Notes: generated from the letters alone by a model not told the origin. 64,000 nucleotides of DNA from Halosimplex carlsbadense 2-9-1 (GCF_000337455.1 NZ_AOIU01000036.1:1-64000); one strand, 5' to 3'. Positions 18,371-27,140 are shown, counted from the first letter of the stretch. Numbers and translations are program-made.

Positions 18371-20551
18371 TCACGCCCGTCGTCGGGCGAGCAGCGCCGC
18401 CGCGCCCAGGAGGCCGGCGAGCGCACCGACCGGGCCGAACCCGGGACCGAGCCCGGAACTGCCGCCCTCGTCGCCCTCGGTCCCGGAGTCGTCGCCCTGC
18501 TCGCCCACGTCGCCGACGGTCACGATCAGCGGGTCGGCGGTGCCGAGGGTGAAGTTGTACTCGCCGCGTTCGAGACGGGCGACGCCGCTCAGGGTGCGGT
18601 TCTCGCCGGCGCCGAGCGCGACCCTGCGGTCGATGATCGCGCCGTCCGGGCCTCGGAGGGTGACGTTCCCGCGCGCCGGCACGCCGTGGGTGCTGGCGAC
18701 CGTCGCGGCGAACGCTACCGCCCCGGGCCCGGACAGCTCCGTCCGGTTGGCCGAGAGGGCGGTCACGGTCGCCGGCGCGGGCTCGTACACTTCGACGGTC
18801 ACCCGGTCGCCGCCGACGGCGAGGGTGTAGTCCCCGGCCTCATCGAACGTCCGCTCAAACCCGTAGGTCACTCGTTCGCCGGGCGCGACGGTCCCGGACT
18901 CGGTCGCCGCGACCGCACCGTCGACGACGAACCGCGCCTCGTACCCGCCGGCCGAGCCCCCGGCGTTGGTCGCCGCACCGGTCATCCGCAACGTCTCGCC
19001 GGTGTAGAGTGTCACCTCCGAGCCCGAACGGGTCACGTTGCGGTAGGGACCGCTCACCGCGAGGGCGTCCGGTTCGGTCGCGATCCCGACCTCGACCAGC
19101 GCGGGCGCCGACGCGAACGCCTCGGCGTGGGTGCCGGCGGACCAGAGGTCCGGCGTCCGCTCGGTGCCCGCGTAGGTGACCGTCGCTCGACGGACCTCGG
19201 GTCCGCCGACCGCCCCGACCGATTCGAAGACCGCCCGCGCGTCCACCGGGCCCGAGTGGGCGTTCATCGCGGAGAACACCGTCTGAAGCGACTGCGCCCC
19301 GTCGGTCGCCTGTCGGATCCGCAAGTCCGTGTCGCCGGCGACGAGGCTCCCTTTCAGGTAGTTGGCGGCGTTGACCCACGACCGCGGTTCGGTCAGGACC
19401 GCGTCGGACTGCGGTCGGGCGGTCCCGGGTCGTAGCGTCTCGCGGAACGCCGCGAAGTCGACGCGGTCCTGCTGGAGCGCGAGCAGCGCGGCGTAGTAGG
19501 TGGCGAACGCCTCGTTGGTCCACCGCGCCGAGGGCGCCGCCTCGTAGCCCTGGCGGGTGTGGACGTACTCGTGGAGCCAGGTGTTCTCGGCGGTCGACAG
19601 CGGTTCGGCGTCCCGGACCCACATGTCGCGGTCGCCGTACTGCAGGCCGCGCACGCCCCAGCGGACCGTCGTCGTCGGCGCGGCGAAGACGTTCACGACG
19701 GGGTCGCGGTCGCCGACGCGCATACGGTCGCCGGCCGCCGCCAGCGAGTCGAGGATCGCGTCCGGCGACTCCGTCAGCGACGCTCGCTCGGGGACCACCA
19801 GTTCGAACCGCTGGCCGTGAGCCGTCCGCTCGCGCGTCGCGACCGCGCCGAGGTAGGCTATCCACTCCCCGACGTAGCCCTCCCCCGCGGTCCGCGCCTC
19901 GCGCGTGATACCGACCGGCGCCGCACCCGACCACGACCAGCTCGTCGGCACCGCCGGCCGCTGGAGGAGCGCCCACTCGCCGGCGTCGACGAAGAGGTAC
20001 CGCCCCTGCGCGCCCTCCGGACCGGAGAGGTCGGTCGTCTGGTTGACTTCCATCGCGAACGTGACCGACGGATTCGACGCGTTACCGTCCCACTCGTAGA
20101 CGGTCCCGTTCCCCCGCGAGAAGCCCGTCGTCCCGGTGACGGTCACGCCCTCGGGCAGTTGGGGCTTCAGCGAGGACACTCGGTCGGGCACCCGGTAACG
20201 CTGGACGACGGTGATCTCGCCGGGCTCCTCGGGCGTTAGCCGGAGTTCCTGTACCGCGGAGACGTTCGCCGGCGCGCGCTCGAACACCGCGTCGGTGCCG
20301 ACCGCAGAGGCCGACCCGCCCGACGCCGTGACGGACTTTCTGACCCGTTCGGCTGGCTCACCGGGTCCGGCCGACGGGGCGGTGTCGGCTGCGAACTGCC
20401 GTGGTTCGGATTCCGCTCCGTTTTCGGCCGACGAAACGGACCCGTTCTCGCTCGGCGAGGCGGCCGCGAGGCCGCCGCCGGTGACCGCGCTCGTGAGAAG
20501 TAACACCGCGACCGCGACGACGGCGACTCGACGACCGCCAACCCGTGCCAT
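18371..20551 (-). CDS. secreted gluzincin-type metallopeptidase with PGF-CTERM-like anchor
   Basis: This is a 726-residue exported protein. A Sec-type signal peptide spans residues 1-30 and is followed by a disordered acidic linker. The zinc site is H327-E328-Y-V-H331 with Glu at about 347 in RWTNEAFATYYAAL, the gluzincin arrangement also seen in M61/M1-like peptidases. Residues about 520-590 resemble a CARDB-like adhesion domain. The C-terminus GLGPGFGPVGALAGLLGAAA followed by RRR is a PGF-CTERM-like tripartite signal, so the protein should be processed and lipid-anchored at the cell surface. The substrate is unknown. Confidence 0.82.
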   Translation of the reverse strand: MARVGGRRVAVVAVAVLLLTSAVTGGGLAAASPSENGSVSSAENGAESEPRQFAADTAPSAGPGEPAERVRKSVTASGGSASAVGTDAVFERAPANVSAVQELRLTPEEPGEITVVQRYRVPDRVSSLKPQLPEGVTVTGTTGFSRGNGTVYEWDGNASNPSVTFAMEVNQTTDLSGPEGAQGRYLFVDAGEWALLQRPAVPTSWSWSGAAPVGITREARTAGEGYVGEWIAYLGAVATRERTAHGQRFELVVPERASLTESPDAILDSLAAAGDRMRVGDRDPVVNVFAAPTTTVRWGVRGLQYGDRDMWVRDAEPLSTAENTWLHEYVHTRQGYEAAPSARWTNEAFATYYAALLALQQDRVDFAAFRETLRPGTARPQSDAVLTEPRSWVNAANYLKGSLVAGDTDLRIRQATDGAQSLQTVFSAMNAHSGPVDARAVFESVGAVGGPEVRRATVTYAGTERTPDLWSAGTHAEAFASAPALVEVGIATEPDALAVSGPYRNVTRSGSEVTLYTGETLRMTGAATNAGGSAGGYEARFVVDGAVAATESGTVAPGERVTYGFERTFDEAGDYTLAVGGDRVTVEVYEPAPATVTALSANRTELSGPGAVAFAATVASTHGVPARGNVTLRGPDGAIIDRRVALGAGENRTLSGVARLERGEYNFTLGTADPLIVTVGDVGEQGDDSGTEGDEGGSSGLGPGFGPVGALAGLLGAAALLARRRA

Positions 20552-20642
20552 ACCACCGGTTGGGAAACGCCCGACTTAATGGTTCCCGCCGGCCGACGCG
20601 GGCCCGGGAGCGACGACCACGGCCGGCCGGTCTCGACGGGCG

Positions 20643-21365
20643 CTACAGCCCGGCGAGGAACTCCGCGCCGGTATCGATAGAGGCCGCCGGGTCCTCGGGT
20701 TCGTCGTGTTCGTAGACGAGCCACTCGGCGTCGATTTCGCGGGCCGTGTCGGCACACGCCTGCATGTCCACGTCGCCGTCGCCGATCTCGCAGAACTCGC
20801 CGTCGTTCATGTCCTTCATGTGGACGATCTCGATCCGGTCGCCGTAGCGGTCGAGGATCTCGACGGGGTCGTGGCCCGCCGTCTCGATCCAGCCCACGTC
20901 GGGTTCCAGCAGCGCGTCGGTGTGGTCGGCGAACACCTCGAAGCCCGTCGTGTCGTCGAACTCGACGAACTCGTGGTCGTGGTTGTGATAGTGCAGGTCG
21001 AAGCCGTGCTCCTGCATGTCAGCCGCCATCCCGTCGACGCGGTCGGCCGTCTCCAGCGTCGCCTCGCGGGACTCGAACCGTTCGGGACCGAGCCACGGGA
21101 CGACCGCGCCGTCGGCGCCGACGGTCTCGTGGAACTCGACGACCTCGGCGGGGTCCGATTCCATCTCGTCCACGTCGACGTGGGCCGCCGTCACGTCGAG
21201 ATCCAGGTCGTCGAGGTGGTCTGCGAGTTCCTCGGCGGACAGGCCGCCGAAACCGCCGGAGAACTGCACGCCGTCGTAGCCGGCCGCCGCGCAGCGGTCG
21301 AGGATCTCGGCCATCGGCAGGTCCAGGTCGCGAACCGAATAGAGGTTGATCGCGGTGCGTACCAT
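20643..21365 (-). CDS. sugar phosphate isomerase/epimerase-like TIM barrel
   Basis: This is a 240-residue cytoplasmic protein of the xylose-isomerase-like TIM-barrel family (AP endonuclease 2 type). Likely metal-binding residues are Glu/Asp and His in LHYHNHDHEF, LEPDVGW, and VHMKDMNDGEFCEIGDGDVD. The family includes inosose dehydratases, tagatose epimerases and hydroxypyruvate isomerases, and the sequence does not decide between them. The gene stands alone between the surface peptidase and a small membrane protein gene. Confidence 0.85.
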   Translation of the reverse strand: MVRTAINLYSVRDLDLPMAEILDRCAAAGYDGVQFSGGFGGLSAEELADHLDDLDLDVTAAHVDVDEMESDPAEVVEFHETVGADGAVVPWLGPERFESREATLETADRVDGMAADMQEHGFDLHYHNHDHEFVEFDDTTGFEVFADHTDALLEPDVGWIETAGHDPVEILDRYGDRIEIVHMKDMNDGEFCEIGDGDVDMQACADTAREIDAEWLVYEHDEPEDPAASIDTGAEFLAGL

Positions 21366-21443
21366 GGCGGTCGGACGGTCGGGCGGGCTTTCAGTCCACG
21401 GGTCGGGGCGCGACTCTCCGGGGAGCGGGGTCGGCCCGGTCGG

Positions 21444-21740
21444 TCACTGCATCGTGACGTAGGTGAGAAACAGCAGCGCGAGGAACTGCAGGGCGCGGAG
21501 GACGACGACGGCTTGCTGAGCGACGGGGTCGCTGGCGTAGAGCATGCCCATGCTGAAGAAGTAGTAGATCGCGACGAGGTTCTCCAGCAGCATGACGCCG
21601 GCGAAGGCGAGCAGGCCGAGGATGAGGTTGGTGCCGAACGTTCGGTAGTTACGCAGCCAGACGGCACCGAGCGCCACCAGTAACAGGGCGTTGAGCCCCG
21701 CGAGGGCGGTCGCAACGGTGATCCAGGTTCCCATCGCCAT
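21444..21740 (-). CDS. small three-helix membrane protein, partner of winged-helix gene
   Basis: This 98-residue integral membrane protein has three helices, with a WLRNYRTFGTNLILGLLAF segment between helix 1 and helix 2. The layout resembles the DUF7521-like proteins at 9.3-10.2 kb, although sequence identity looks low. It starts four bases after the stop of the winged-helix gene at 21745-22020 and must be co-transcribed. Function is unknown. Confidence 0.7.
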   Translation of the reverse strand: MAMGTWITVATALAGLNALLLVALGAVWLRNYRTFGTNLILGLLAFAGVMLLENLVAIYYFFSMGMLYASDPVAQQAVVVLRALQFLALLFLTYVTMQ

Positions 21741-21744
21741 GATA

Positions 21745-22020
21745 TCACTCGATTTGGTCGGTTATGGTCTCGAACTCCTCGCGGTGGTGGTCGAACCGGT
21801 CCGTGAGGAAGTACATCGCGCCGTAGTCGTCGCCGCCGCGCTCGACCACGTCGTGGTCGAGGAGTACGTCGAGGTGGTGTCGGACGGTGTTGTAGTCCAC
21901 GTCCAGTTCCTCGGCGAGCTGGTTGGCGTTGCGCGGCCGGTCGTCCAGCAACCGGATGATCCGCGCACGGTTTGCCCCGCCGCGCGTGCCGGCGAGCAGA
22001 TACCAGAGTGCCTTCTCCAT
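21745..22020 (-). CDS. ArsR-like winged-helix regulator
   Basis: This 91-residue protein has a classic winged helix: RGGANRARIIRLLDDRPRN, then ANQLAEELDVDYNTVRHHLDVL, then VVERGGDDYGAMYFLTDRF. The ATG at 22018-22020 (MEKALWYLLAG) fits the family. A GTG at 22101 would add 27 low-complexity residues and is less likely. It lies between a molybdopterin enzyme gene upstream and a small membrane protein gene downstream on the same strand, so it may regulate one or both. Confidence 0.82.
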   Translation of the reverse strand: MEKALWYLLAGTRGGANRARIIRLLDDRPRNANQLAEELDVDYNTVRHHLDVLLDHDVVERGGDDYGAMYFLTDRFDHHREEFETITDQIE

Positions 22021-22102
22021 CGACGCTCGTTCCGTCCTGTCCCCCGCCTGCTGTTTAGGCGTGCTGGTTCCTCCCACGAGCCCCGCACTGCCGTCCGACA
22101 CC

Positions 22103-23713
22103 TCACTGCACGCTCCCCGGGTCGACCGTCTCGCTCACCCACCCGGTCGCCCCGTTGGGGTAGGCGTCGCGTTCCTCGCTCGGCTGGACTGTCCCCGTCC
22201 CGTCCGTGGCGCGGACGACCACGTCGTGGCTCCCCTCGGGCGGGTCGTAGGTGTAGCGCCACTGGCGCCAGGCGTCCTCGGCGTGTTCGGACGGGTTCTC
22301 GACCGCCCCGCTCGCGCCGGGTAGCCGCTCGGTGAGTTCCGCCTCGGTCCAGGTGTCGCCGCCATCGGTCGACACCTCGACGCGCTCGATGCCCCGCGTC
22401 CCGGCGTAGGCGTGGCCGCCGACCGCGATCGAACCGTCGTCGGTCCGAGTCGTCGCGTGCAGCTTGGCGACCGTCTCGACCGGGCCGGTGCCGTGCCAGC
22501 CCTTCTGCTCCCAGTAGCCGTCGGCCTCGCGTTCGAGGAACTCGATCTCGGTGATCCATTTGACGCTGATCTCCCCCCAGTGGCCGGGGACGAGCAGGCG
22601 GACGGGCGCGCCGTGGCTCCGCGGGAGCGGCTCGCCGTTCATCCCCAGGGCGAGAAAGCCCGACTCCAGCGCTTCCAGCGGGAACTCCTCGTAGTAGTCG
22701 TCGGCCGCCCTGACCATGACGCACTCGCACTTGGAGTTCGGCTTCGCGTCCTCGAGCAGTGGTGCGATGGGGACGCCGCTCCATACGGCGTTGTCCATCT
22801 TCTTCCCGTTGAGCGTCTCGCCGACGCAGCGAAGCGAGACGAAGCGATGCTGGAACGCCCGCCCGGCGAGGTCGTCGTAGTCGTAGGACAGCTCCTGGCC
22901 GACCTCGCCCGTGACCGACAGCGACCACTCGGCGGCGTCGGGCGTCGGCGAGACCGAGCTGTAGGAGACGTTGAAAAAGCGCTCGCTGACGAGCGGTTCC
23001 ATCCCGTCGAGGTCGAACTCCCGGTCGGCCGCCGCGGCGATCTGGTCGCCGGCGTCGAAGGTCGGAATCTCGACGTCGCCGTAGATATCGGGGTCGCCGC
23101 GCGGGCGGTCGCCGTCTCCGGTGTCGCCACCGCTCGGGTCGCCACCCGCCGCTGCGGTCCCGTCGCGGCCGATGACGTACCCCAGGGCGCTCGCCCCGAC
23201 CGCAGCGCCGACGGCGGTCAGCACGCGTCGGCGCCCGCCGGACGGCGTCCGTTCGGTCGCAGGGCCGCGAGACGCGGAGACGTCGGTCACGACGAGGACG
23301 GCGCCGGCGCCGACCGCCGCGCCGAGCGAGAGGACGGGTCGGCCGGTCAACACGGCCGTCACCGCCCAGACGAGCGCCGGACCGCCCAGCAGCGGGACGG
23401 CGCGCTCGTCGAGCCACCGCCCCAGCGTCACCGAGAGGACGACCGCCTGTGCGTACAGTATCACGACGACCGCTCCCGCCATCGCGAGGTTGAGCTGCTG
23501 CCCGAGGTCGCCGAGCACCGTGATCGCGAAGGCGATGAGGAAGCCGGGCATCACTCGCGAGAGCGTACTCTCGACGGGTGCGACGACGAACCCGGGCGCG
23601 AACCCGACGGCGGCGAACGAGCCGAGCAGCGCGGCGACGCCCGCCGCGACGGCGATAGCGACCGTCCCCGCTCCCGGCGGATATCGCTCGGCCAGTGGCG
23701 TGTCTCCTGTCAT
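22103..23713 (-). CDS. membrane-anchored molybdopterin oxidoreductase (sulfite oxidase/YedY fold)
   Basis: This is a 536-residue redox enzyme. Residues 1-165 hold about five transmembrane helices, followed by a twin-Arg-like hydrophobic segment (RRRVLTAVGAAVGASALGY). The rest is a sulfite-oxidase-fold domain with the Moco-ligating Cys in SLRCVGETLNGKKMDNAVW and the HGAPVRLLVPGHWGEISVKW motif, and a C-terminal dimerisation-type beta domain (GIERVEVSTDGGDTW). The catalytic part probably faces outside. The ATG at 23711-23713 is preferred over an upstream GTG. The physiological substrate is not clear; sulfite is only one possibility. Confidence 0.87.
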   Translation of the reverse strand: MTGDTPLAERYPPGAGTVAIAVAAGVAALLGSFAAVGFAPGFVVAPVESTLSRVMPGFLIAFAITVLGDLGQQLNLAMAGAVVVILYAQAVVLSVTLGRWLDERAVPLLGGPALVWAVTAVLTGRPVLSLGAAVGAGAVLVVTDVSASRGPATERTPSGGRRRVLTAVGAAVGASALGYVIGRDGTAAAGGDPSGGDTGDGDRPRGDPDIYGDVEIPTFDAGDQIAAAADREFDLDGMEPLVSERFFNVSYSSVSPTPDAAEWSLSVTGEVGQELSYDYDDLAGRAFQHRFVSLRCVGETLNGKKMDNAVWSGVPIAPLLEDAKPNSKCECVMVRAADDYYEEFPLEALESGFLALGMNGEPLPRSHGAPVRLLVPGHWGEISVKWITEIEFLEREADGYWEQKGWHGTGPVETVAKLHATTRTDDGSIAVGGHAYAGTRGIERVEVSTDGGDTWTEAELTERLPGASGAVENPSEHAEDAWRQWRYTYDPPEGSHDVVVRATDGTGTVQPSEERDAYPNGATGWVSETVDPGSVQ

Positions 23714-23866
23714 AGTTTTCACTGGCAACTACCCACGGATAGGCGTTGTTCGAAAACCGCTCGGACTCTCTCTAGAATTCGTTCGGGTTGGCGGGCCGTC
23801 GGCCGCGCTCGGCCGTCGGTCTCCCGAGAAACCAAGATTCAAGCGCCATTGGTCCAAGGCGAGGAT

Positions 23867-23986
23867 ATGAGCGACGCCGGCGGCCGCCCCTGTCCGATCT
23901 GCGAGCGGCCGATGACCCACCGCCACTGCAAGTACGTCTGCCCCGAACACGGCGTCGTCTACGACTGCGCGGACACGTTCTACTGA
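23867..23986 (+). CDS. 39-residue zinc-finger micro-protein
   Basis: This tiny protein has CPIC (residues 9-12) and then C21, C25 and C34 in HCKYVCPEHGVVYDC, a pattern that can hold one or two zinc ions. Such Cys-rich micro-proteins are common in haloarchaea. It ends with CADTFY. A GAGGAT sequence precedes the ATG. Its stop overlaps the 3' end of the convergent VTT-family gene by seven bases. It was too short for most gene finders, but the Cys pattern makes it convincing. Confidence 0.8.
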   Translation: MSDAGGRPCPICERPMTHRHCKYVCPEHGVVYDCADTFY

Positions 23987-24654
23987 GCGTCGACCCCGAG
24001 GTCGTAGCGCTCGCGGACCAGTCGGTAGGTCGGTCCGGCGAGTAGGAGCCCGGAGACGGCGGTCGCGGCGGCGACCAGGGCGATCCCCTGGTCGAGTCCC
24101 TCGACCGAGAGCGTGCGCATGGACGCGCCGGCGACGACGGCGCCGACGATCCACGGCGTCTCGCCGACGAGCGTCCCCGCCAAATACGTCCGCGGCGACA
24201 GCTCCGAGAGCCCGGCGGCCGAGGAGGTCACGTCCGAGGGGATCGGCGCGAGGCGCGCGGCCACGAGCCCGCGGAAGCCGCCGGTCGCCGCGACGATCCG
24301 GTCGCCGACGCCCGCGGTCCGGCCGAGGACCCCTTCGTCGGTCCGGAAGCGTCGGGCGATCAGGAACGGCGGCGCCGTGGAGACGGCGACCCCCGCCGCG
24401 GCGATCGGGATCCCCAGCGCCACGCCGTAGACGTACCCGACCGTCAGCGAGAGCAGGCTGACCGGCCACAGGACGAGCGGCCGGACGACGTAGAGCACGG
24501 CGAGCACGGCGAGGAACCGCCAGGGGTCCGCCGAGAGCGCGACCAGCGACTCCAGCACCGCGGCCGGCGAGAAGACCATCGCTCCCGCCGCGAGCGCGAG
24601 CGCGAGCGCCCCGAGACCGGCAAGCTGTCGGCGCGTCGCCCGACTGACTGCCAT
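23980..24654 (-). CDS. VTT/TVP38-family (DedA-like) membrane protein
   Basis: This 224-residue protein has five to six helices with the VTT domain core: LSLTVGYVYGVALGIPIAA, then the polar AARLAPIPSDVTSSAAGLSE segment containing the reentrant proline, then RTYLAGTLVGETPWIV. This is typical of the SNARE-associated/TVP38-TMEM64 family, thought to move or scramble lipids. The gene is convergent with, and slightly overlaps, the zinc-finger micro-protein gene. Confidence 0.85.
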   Translation of the reverse strand: MAVSRATRRQLAGLGALALALAAGAMVFSPAAVLESLVALSADPWRFLAVLAVLYVVRPLVLWPVSLLSLTVGYVYGVALGIPIAAAGVAVSTAPPFLIARRFRTDEGVLGRTAGVGDRIVAATGGFRGLVAARLAPIPSDVTSSAAGLSELSPRTYLAGTLVGETPWIVGAVVAGASMRTLSVEGLDQGIALVAAATAVSGLLLAGPTYRLVRERYDLGVDAQ

Positions 24655-24779
24655 CGTCCGTCGTCTCGCCGCCGTCGGGACAAGTCTTGTGGTCGCCGTG
24701 GACCGTCCGGGCCCGGCGGTCGCGACGGGTACCGCCGAACCCGGAAACGCTTAATCCGGGGGCGACCCCACCGCAAAGC

Positions 24780-25142
24780 GTGGACGACCGCGTCGAACTA
24801 GGCGTCGAACTGCTCGCCCACCTCGAACACGCCGAGCTGTCGCTGGCCGACGCCGTCGACCGGATCGAGACGGTGACCAGCGACCCCGCGGTCACTCGTG
24901 AAATCCTTGAAACCGCCGAGCGCCGCGGCGTCATCGACCGCGAGGGCGACACCGTCGTCCCGACGACCGGCGACTACGTCGGCTTCGAGGGCGGCGACGT
25001 GGTGAGCAAAGAGGGGGAGTTCACCTGCCAGCGCTGCGGCGCCGGCATCTCGACCGGCTACTTCATCGAGTTCGACGCCGGCGATCACGGCCCGTTCGGC
25101 TCCTCGTGCATCAGGAAAGTCACCGGCCGCGACGAGGACTGA
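24780..25142 (+). CDS. haloarchaeal zinc-ribbon-like protein (DUF5830-like)
   Basis: This 120-residue protein has a helical N-terminal half (LSLADAVDRIETVTSDPAVT, then REILETAERRGVIDREG) and a C-terminal part with CQRCGAGISTGYFIEF and SSCIRKV that could bind zinc. It matches my memory of the haloarchaeal family DUF5830. The GTG start at 24780 follows a CGCTTAATCC box by about 27 bases, indicating a leaderless mRNA. Function is unknown. Confidence 0.72.
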   Translation: MDDRVELGVELLAHLEHAELSLADAVDRIETVTSDPAVTREILETAERRGVIDREGDTVVPTTGDYVGFEGGDVVSKEGEFTCQRCGAGISTGYFIEFDAGDHGPFGSSCIRKVTGRDED

Positions 25143-25174
25143 ACGCTCCGGCGGGTCCGCCGTCCGACCCGACG

Positions 25175-26689
25175 CTACTCCGAGTCGCGCTGCTGGACCA
25201 GCTGCTTCAGCGCGCGGTGTTGCCGTTTGAGCAGCTCGTTCTGCCGGTCGACCGCGTCGGTCAGCTCGTCCAGCCGCTCGGCCATCGCCTCGAACTCCTC
25301 GCGCGTGACCGGCGCCGGCTCCGACTCGTCGGCCCCAGCGGAACCGGCGGCGGCCGTCGACTCCGTCGGCGCTCCCGATTCCGACGCGTCGTCCGGCGCC
25401 GCGGCGGCGTCCGCGGTGTGGTCGGCCGACGCGTCGCCGCGCCGGGCCGACTCACTCGCCCGGTCCGTGGCGTCGGCATCTCTGGAAGCTGTTCGCTGAG
25501 AACCGGCTCGCTGGGGTTCCGGCTGCTGGGAACTCGCTCGCTGGGAGTCCGCCTGCTGAGAACGCGCTCGCTGGTCCCTCGGGTCGGCGTCGTCTCGGGA
25601 GGTGTCGGCCTCCGCGGGGGCTCCCGTGGCGCCCTCGCTCTGTCGAACGTCGCCGGCACCGGCATCTGGCTCGGGGGTTTCGGTCGGTTCCGACTCCAGT
25701 TCCGGTTCCGTGGACGGCTTCTGGGCGCTCTGCTCGGCTCGGTCGCGGGAGTCGCCCGCCGCCGCGCTCTCCGCGTTCGCGTCCGAGCCGCGGGTAGCGG
25801 GTTCGGCGCCCTCACCGGCGCTGGCGTCGGCGGGTTGCCCTGCCGCGGGGTCGGTCGACTGCCCGGTCGGCTGTCGCTCCGGCTCTCCCGAGGGCCGGCC
25901 CGTCGAAGGGTCGCTCTCGGCGAGTCGGTCGTCGGCGTCGACGGACTCGGCCAGGTTGGCGTCGTCGCTGACGAGCGGGTCGAAGTCGTCGCCGAACGCG
26001 AAGTCGTCGCCGCCCGCCTCGTCCGCGGGGTCGACGCCGCCGGCGTCCGTTTCGGGCCCGACGACGCGGTTGAGTTCGTCGACGTTGGCCACGTCGTAGT
26101 AGCCGAACAGCGCCTCTTCGAGCGTCTGGCGGACGACGGGCGCCTTGTCGTTCGGTACCTTGACACGCTGGGGGCGGCCGCCGACGGAGAGAGCGATGCT
26201 GGTCGCGACGCTCGCGCGCTCGAACTCCAGCCCGGTCACGTCGTCGTAGGCGTACACCTCGTAGTCCTCCGACCAGACCTGGCTGCCGATGTGTTTGATC
26301 AGCCGGCCCTCGGCGATGATGAGCGTGAGTTCGCTGAACCGGTAGACGCCGGCGAGCGACTCCCGGGCGTCGATGACGCCGGCGAGTTTGAGGACGCCTT
26401 CGAGGAACAGTTCGAGCACCTTGTCGCCGCGGTTGGCCGGGACCGTGAACGACTGCGTGCCGTCGATGTACTGCATGGTGAACTTCGTCTTGCGGCGCCC
26501 CTCCGAGACCGCGAGCTGTTCGATGTCGTGGGAGTACTCCTCGACCGCTTCGTCGCTGAGCAGTCCCTCGCCGCGATAGACGAGCGTTCGCGTCGGTGTG
26601 AGACAGACCGCGTCCTCGTCGCCGAGCGAGACGCCGGCCTGGATCTCCTCGCCGTCGAGTGCCCCCTTGACGAGGTCCGGGATGTCCAT
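25175..26689 (-). CDS. PH-like N-terminal domain protein with long disordered Ser/Gln linker and C-terminal coiled coil
   Basis: This is a 504-residue soluble protein. Residues 1-200 form a folded beta-rich domain (VCLTPTRTLVYRGEGLLSDE, ELTLIIAEGRLIKHIGS, VYAYDDVTGLEFERASV) resembling two bacterial-PH-like modules; I recall this as DUF7115 in haloarchaea. Residues 210-440 are low-complexity Asp/Ser/Pro/Gln-rich, with a degenerate SQQ-type repeat encoded near 25490-25580. Residues 455-504 form a coiled coil (FEAMAERLDELTDAVDRQNE then LLKRQHRALKQLVQQ). The role is unknown; the layout suggests a scaffold. Confidence 0.68.
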   Translation of the reverse strand: MDIPDLVKGALDGEEIQAGVSLGDEDAVCLTPTRTLVYRGEGLLSDEAVEEYSHDIEQLAVSEGRRKTKFTMQYIDGTQSFTVPANRGDKVLELFLEGVLKLAGVIDARESLAGVYRFSELTLIIAEGRLIKHIGSQVWSEDYEVYAYDDVTGLEFERASVATSIALSVGGRPQRVKVPNDKAPVVRQTLEEALFGYYDVANVDELNRVVGPETDAGGVDPADEAGGDDFAFGDDFDPLVSDDANLAESVDADDRLAESDPSTGRPSGEPERQPTGQSTDPAAGQPADASAGEGAEPATRGSDANAESAAAGDSRDRAEQSAQKPSTEPELESEPTETPEPDAGAGDVRQSEGATGAPAEADTSRDDADPRDQRARSQQADSQRASSQQPEPQRAGSQRTASRDADATDRASESARRGDASADHTADAAAAPDDASESGAPTESTAAAGSAGADESEPAPVTREEFEAMAERLDELTDAVDRQNELLKRQHRALKQLVQQRDSE

Positions 26690-26871
26690 GCGTGAGGTGT
26701 ACCAGTCCGGGTGTATAAATCCGGGGGTGGAAGCGGTCGTTCGACCCGTCGGCGTCGGCCGGGCGTTCCGGCCCGACGAGTCAGCGAATCGACGCGCCCG
26801 CGTGCGAATCGCCGACAGCGCCCGGTCGAGATGAGAAGGTTAAAGACCGATAGCACGGTACGATGGAATGC

Positions 26872-27006
26872 GCCCGGGTGGCTTAGCTGGACATAGCGCC
26901 GCACTCATAGGGTTTCCTTGCGCGGCAGCCGGCATGCGCCCACGGGGCCCGTCAGCCCCGTACCTGGGACATGCGGAGATCGAGGGTTCGGAGCCCTCCC
27001 CGGGCA
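26872..27006 (+). tRNA. tRNA-Met(CAT), elongator type, with 61-nt intron
   Basis: The acceptor stem GCCCGGG (26872-26878) pairs with CCCGGGC (26999-27005), and the discriminator A is 27006; CCA is not encoded. The anticodon stem CCGCA (26899-26903) pairs with TGCGG (26972-26976). The anticodon CAT is 26906-26908. The T-stem GAGGG (26982-26986) pairs with CCCTC. An intron lies after A37 (26909). The anticodon could in principle be modified for Ile, but intron position and arm sequences fit the haloarchaeal elongator tRNA-Met. A GGTTAAAG box lies about 30 bases upstream. Confidence 0.93.
26910..26970 (+). other. archaeal tRNA-Met intron with bulge-helix-bulge splice motif
   Basis: The 61-nt intron is bounded by a textbook bulge-helix-bulge. 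The central 4-bp helix is CTCA (26904-26907) with TGGG (26965-26968). The 5' bulge is TA, cut, G (26908-26910). The 3' bulge is AC, cut, A (26969-26971). The inner helix begins GGT (26911-26913) with ACC (26962-26964). The interior holds a CGGGGC/GCCCCG hairpin. I see no C/D-box guide RNA features in it. Confidence 0.9.
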
Positions 27007-27140
27007 TCCTTTCGTCGCTCACGTCGCGGAGTCGTGACTGCGTTCAGGTCGGGGGCCACGAGCCGTCACACACCGGCCAGCCGAGGCTGGTGGTCGAAAG
27101 CGACACACGAACGGACCGTCGGGCCGCCGGAGAGCGGCGC

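Noticed and set aside
22412-23986. 524-codon plus-strand frame antisense to the molybdopterin enzyme
   Set aside because: Only its last 39 codons (the zinc-finger micro-protein) show a conserved pattern; the rest is a shadow.
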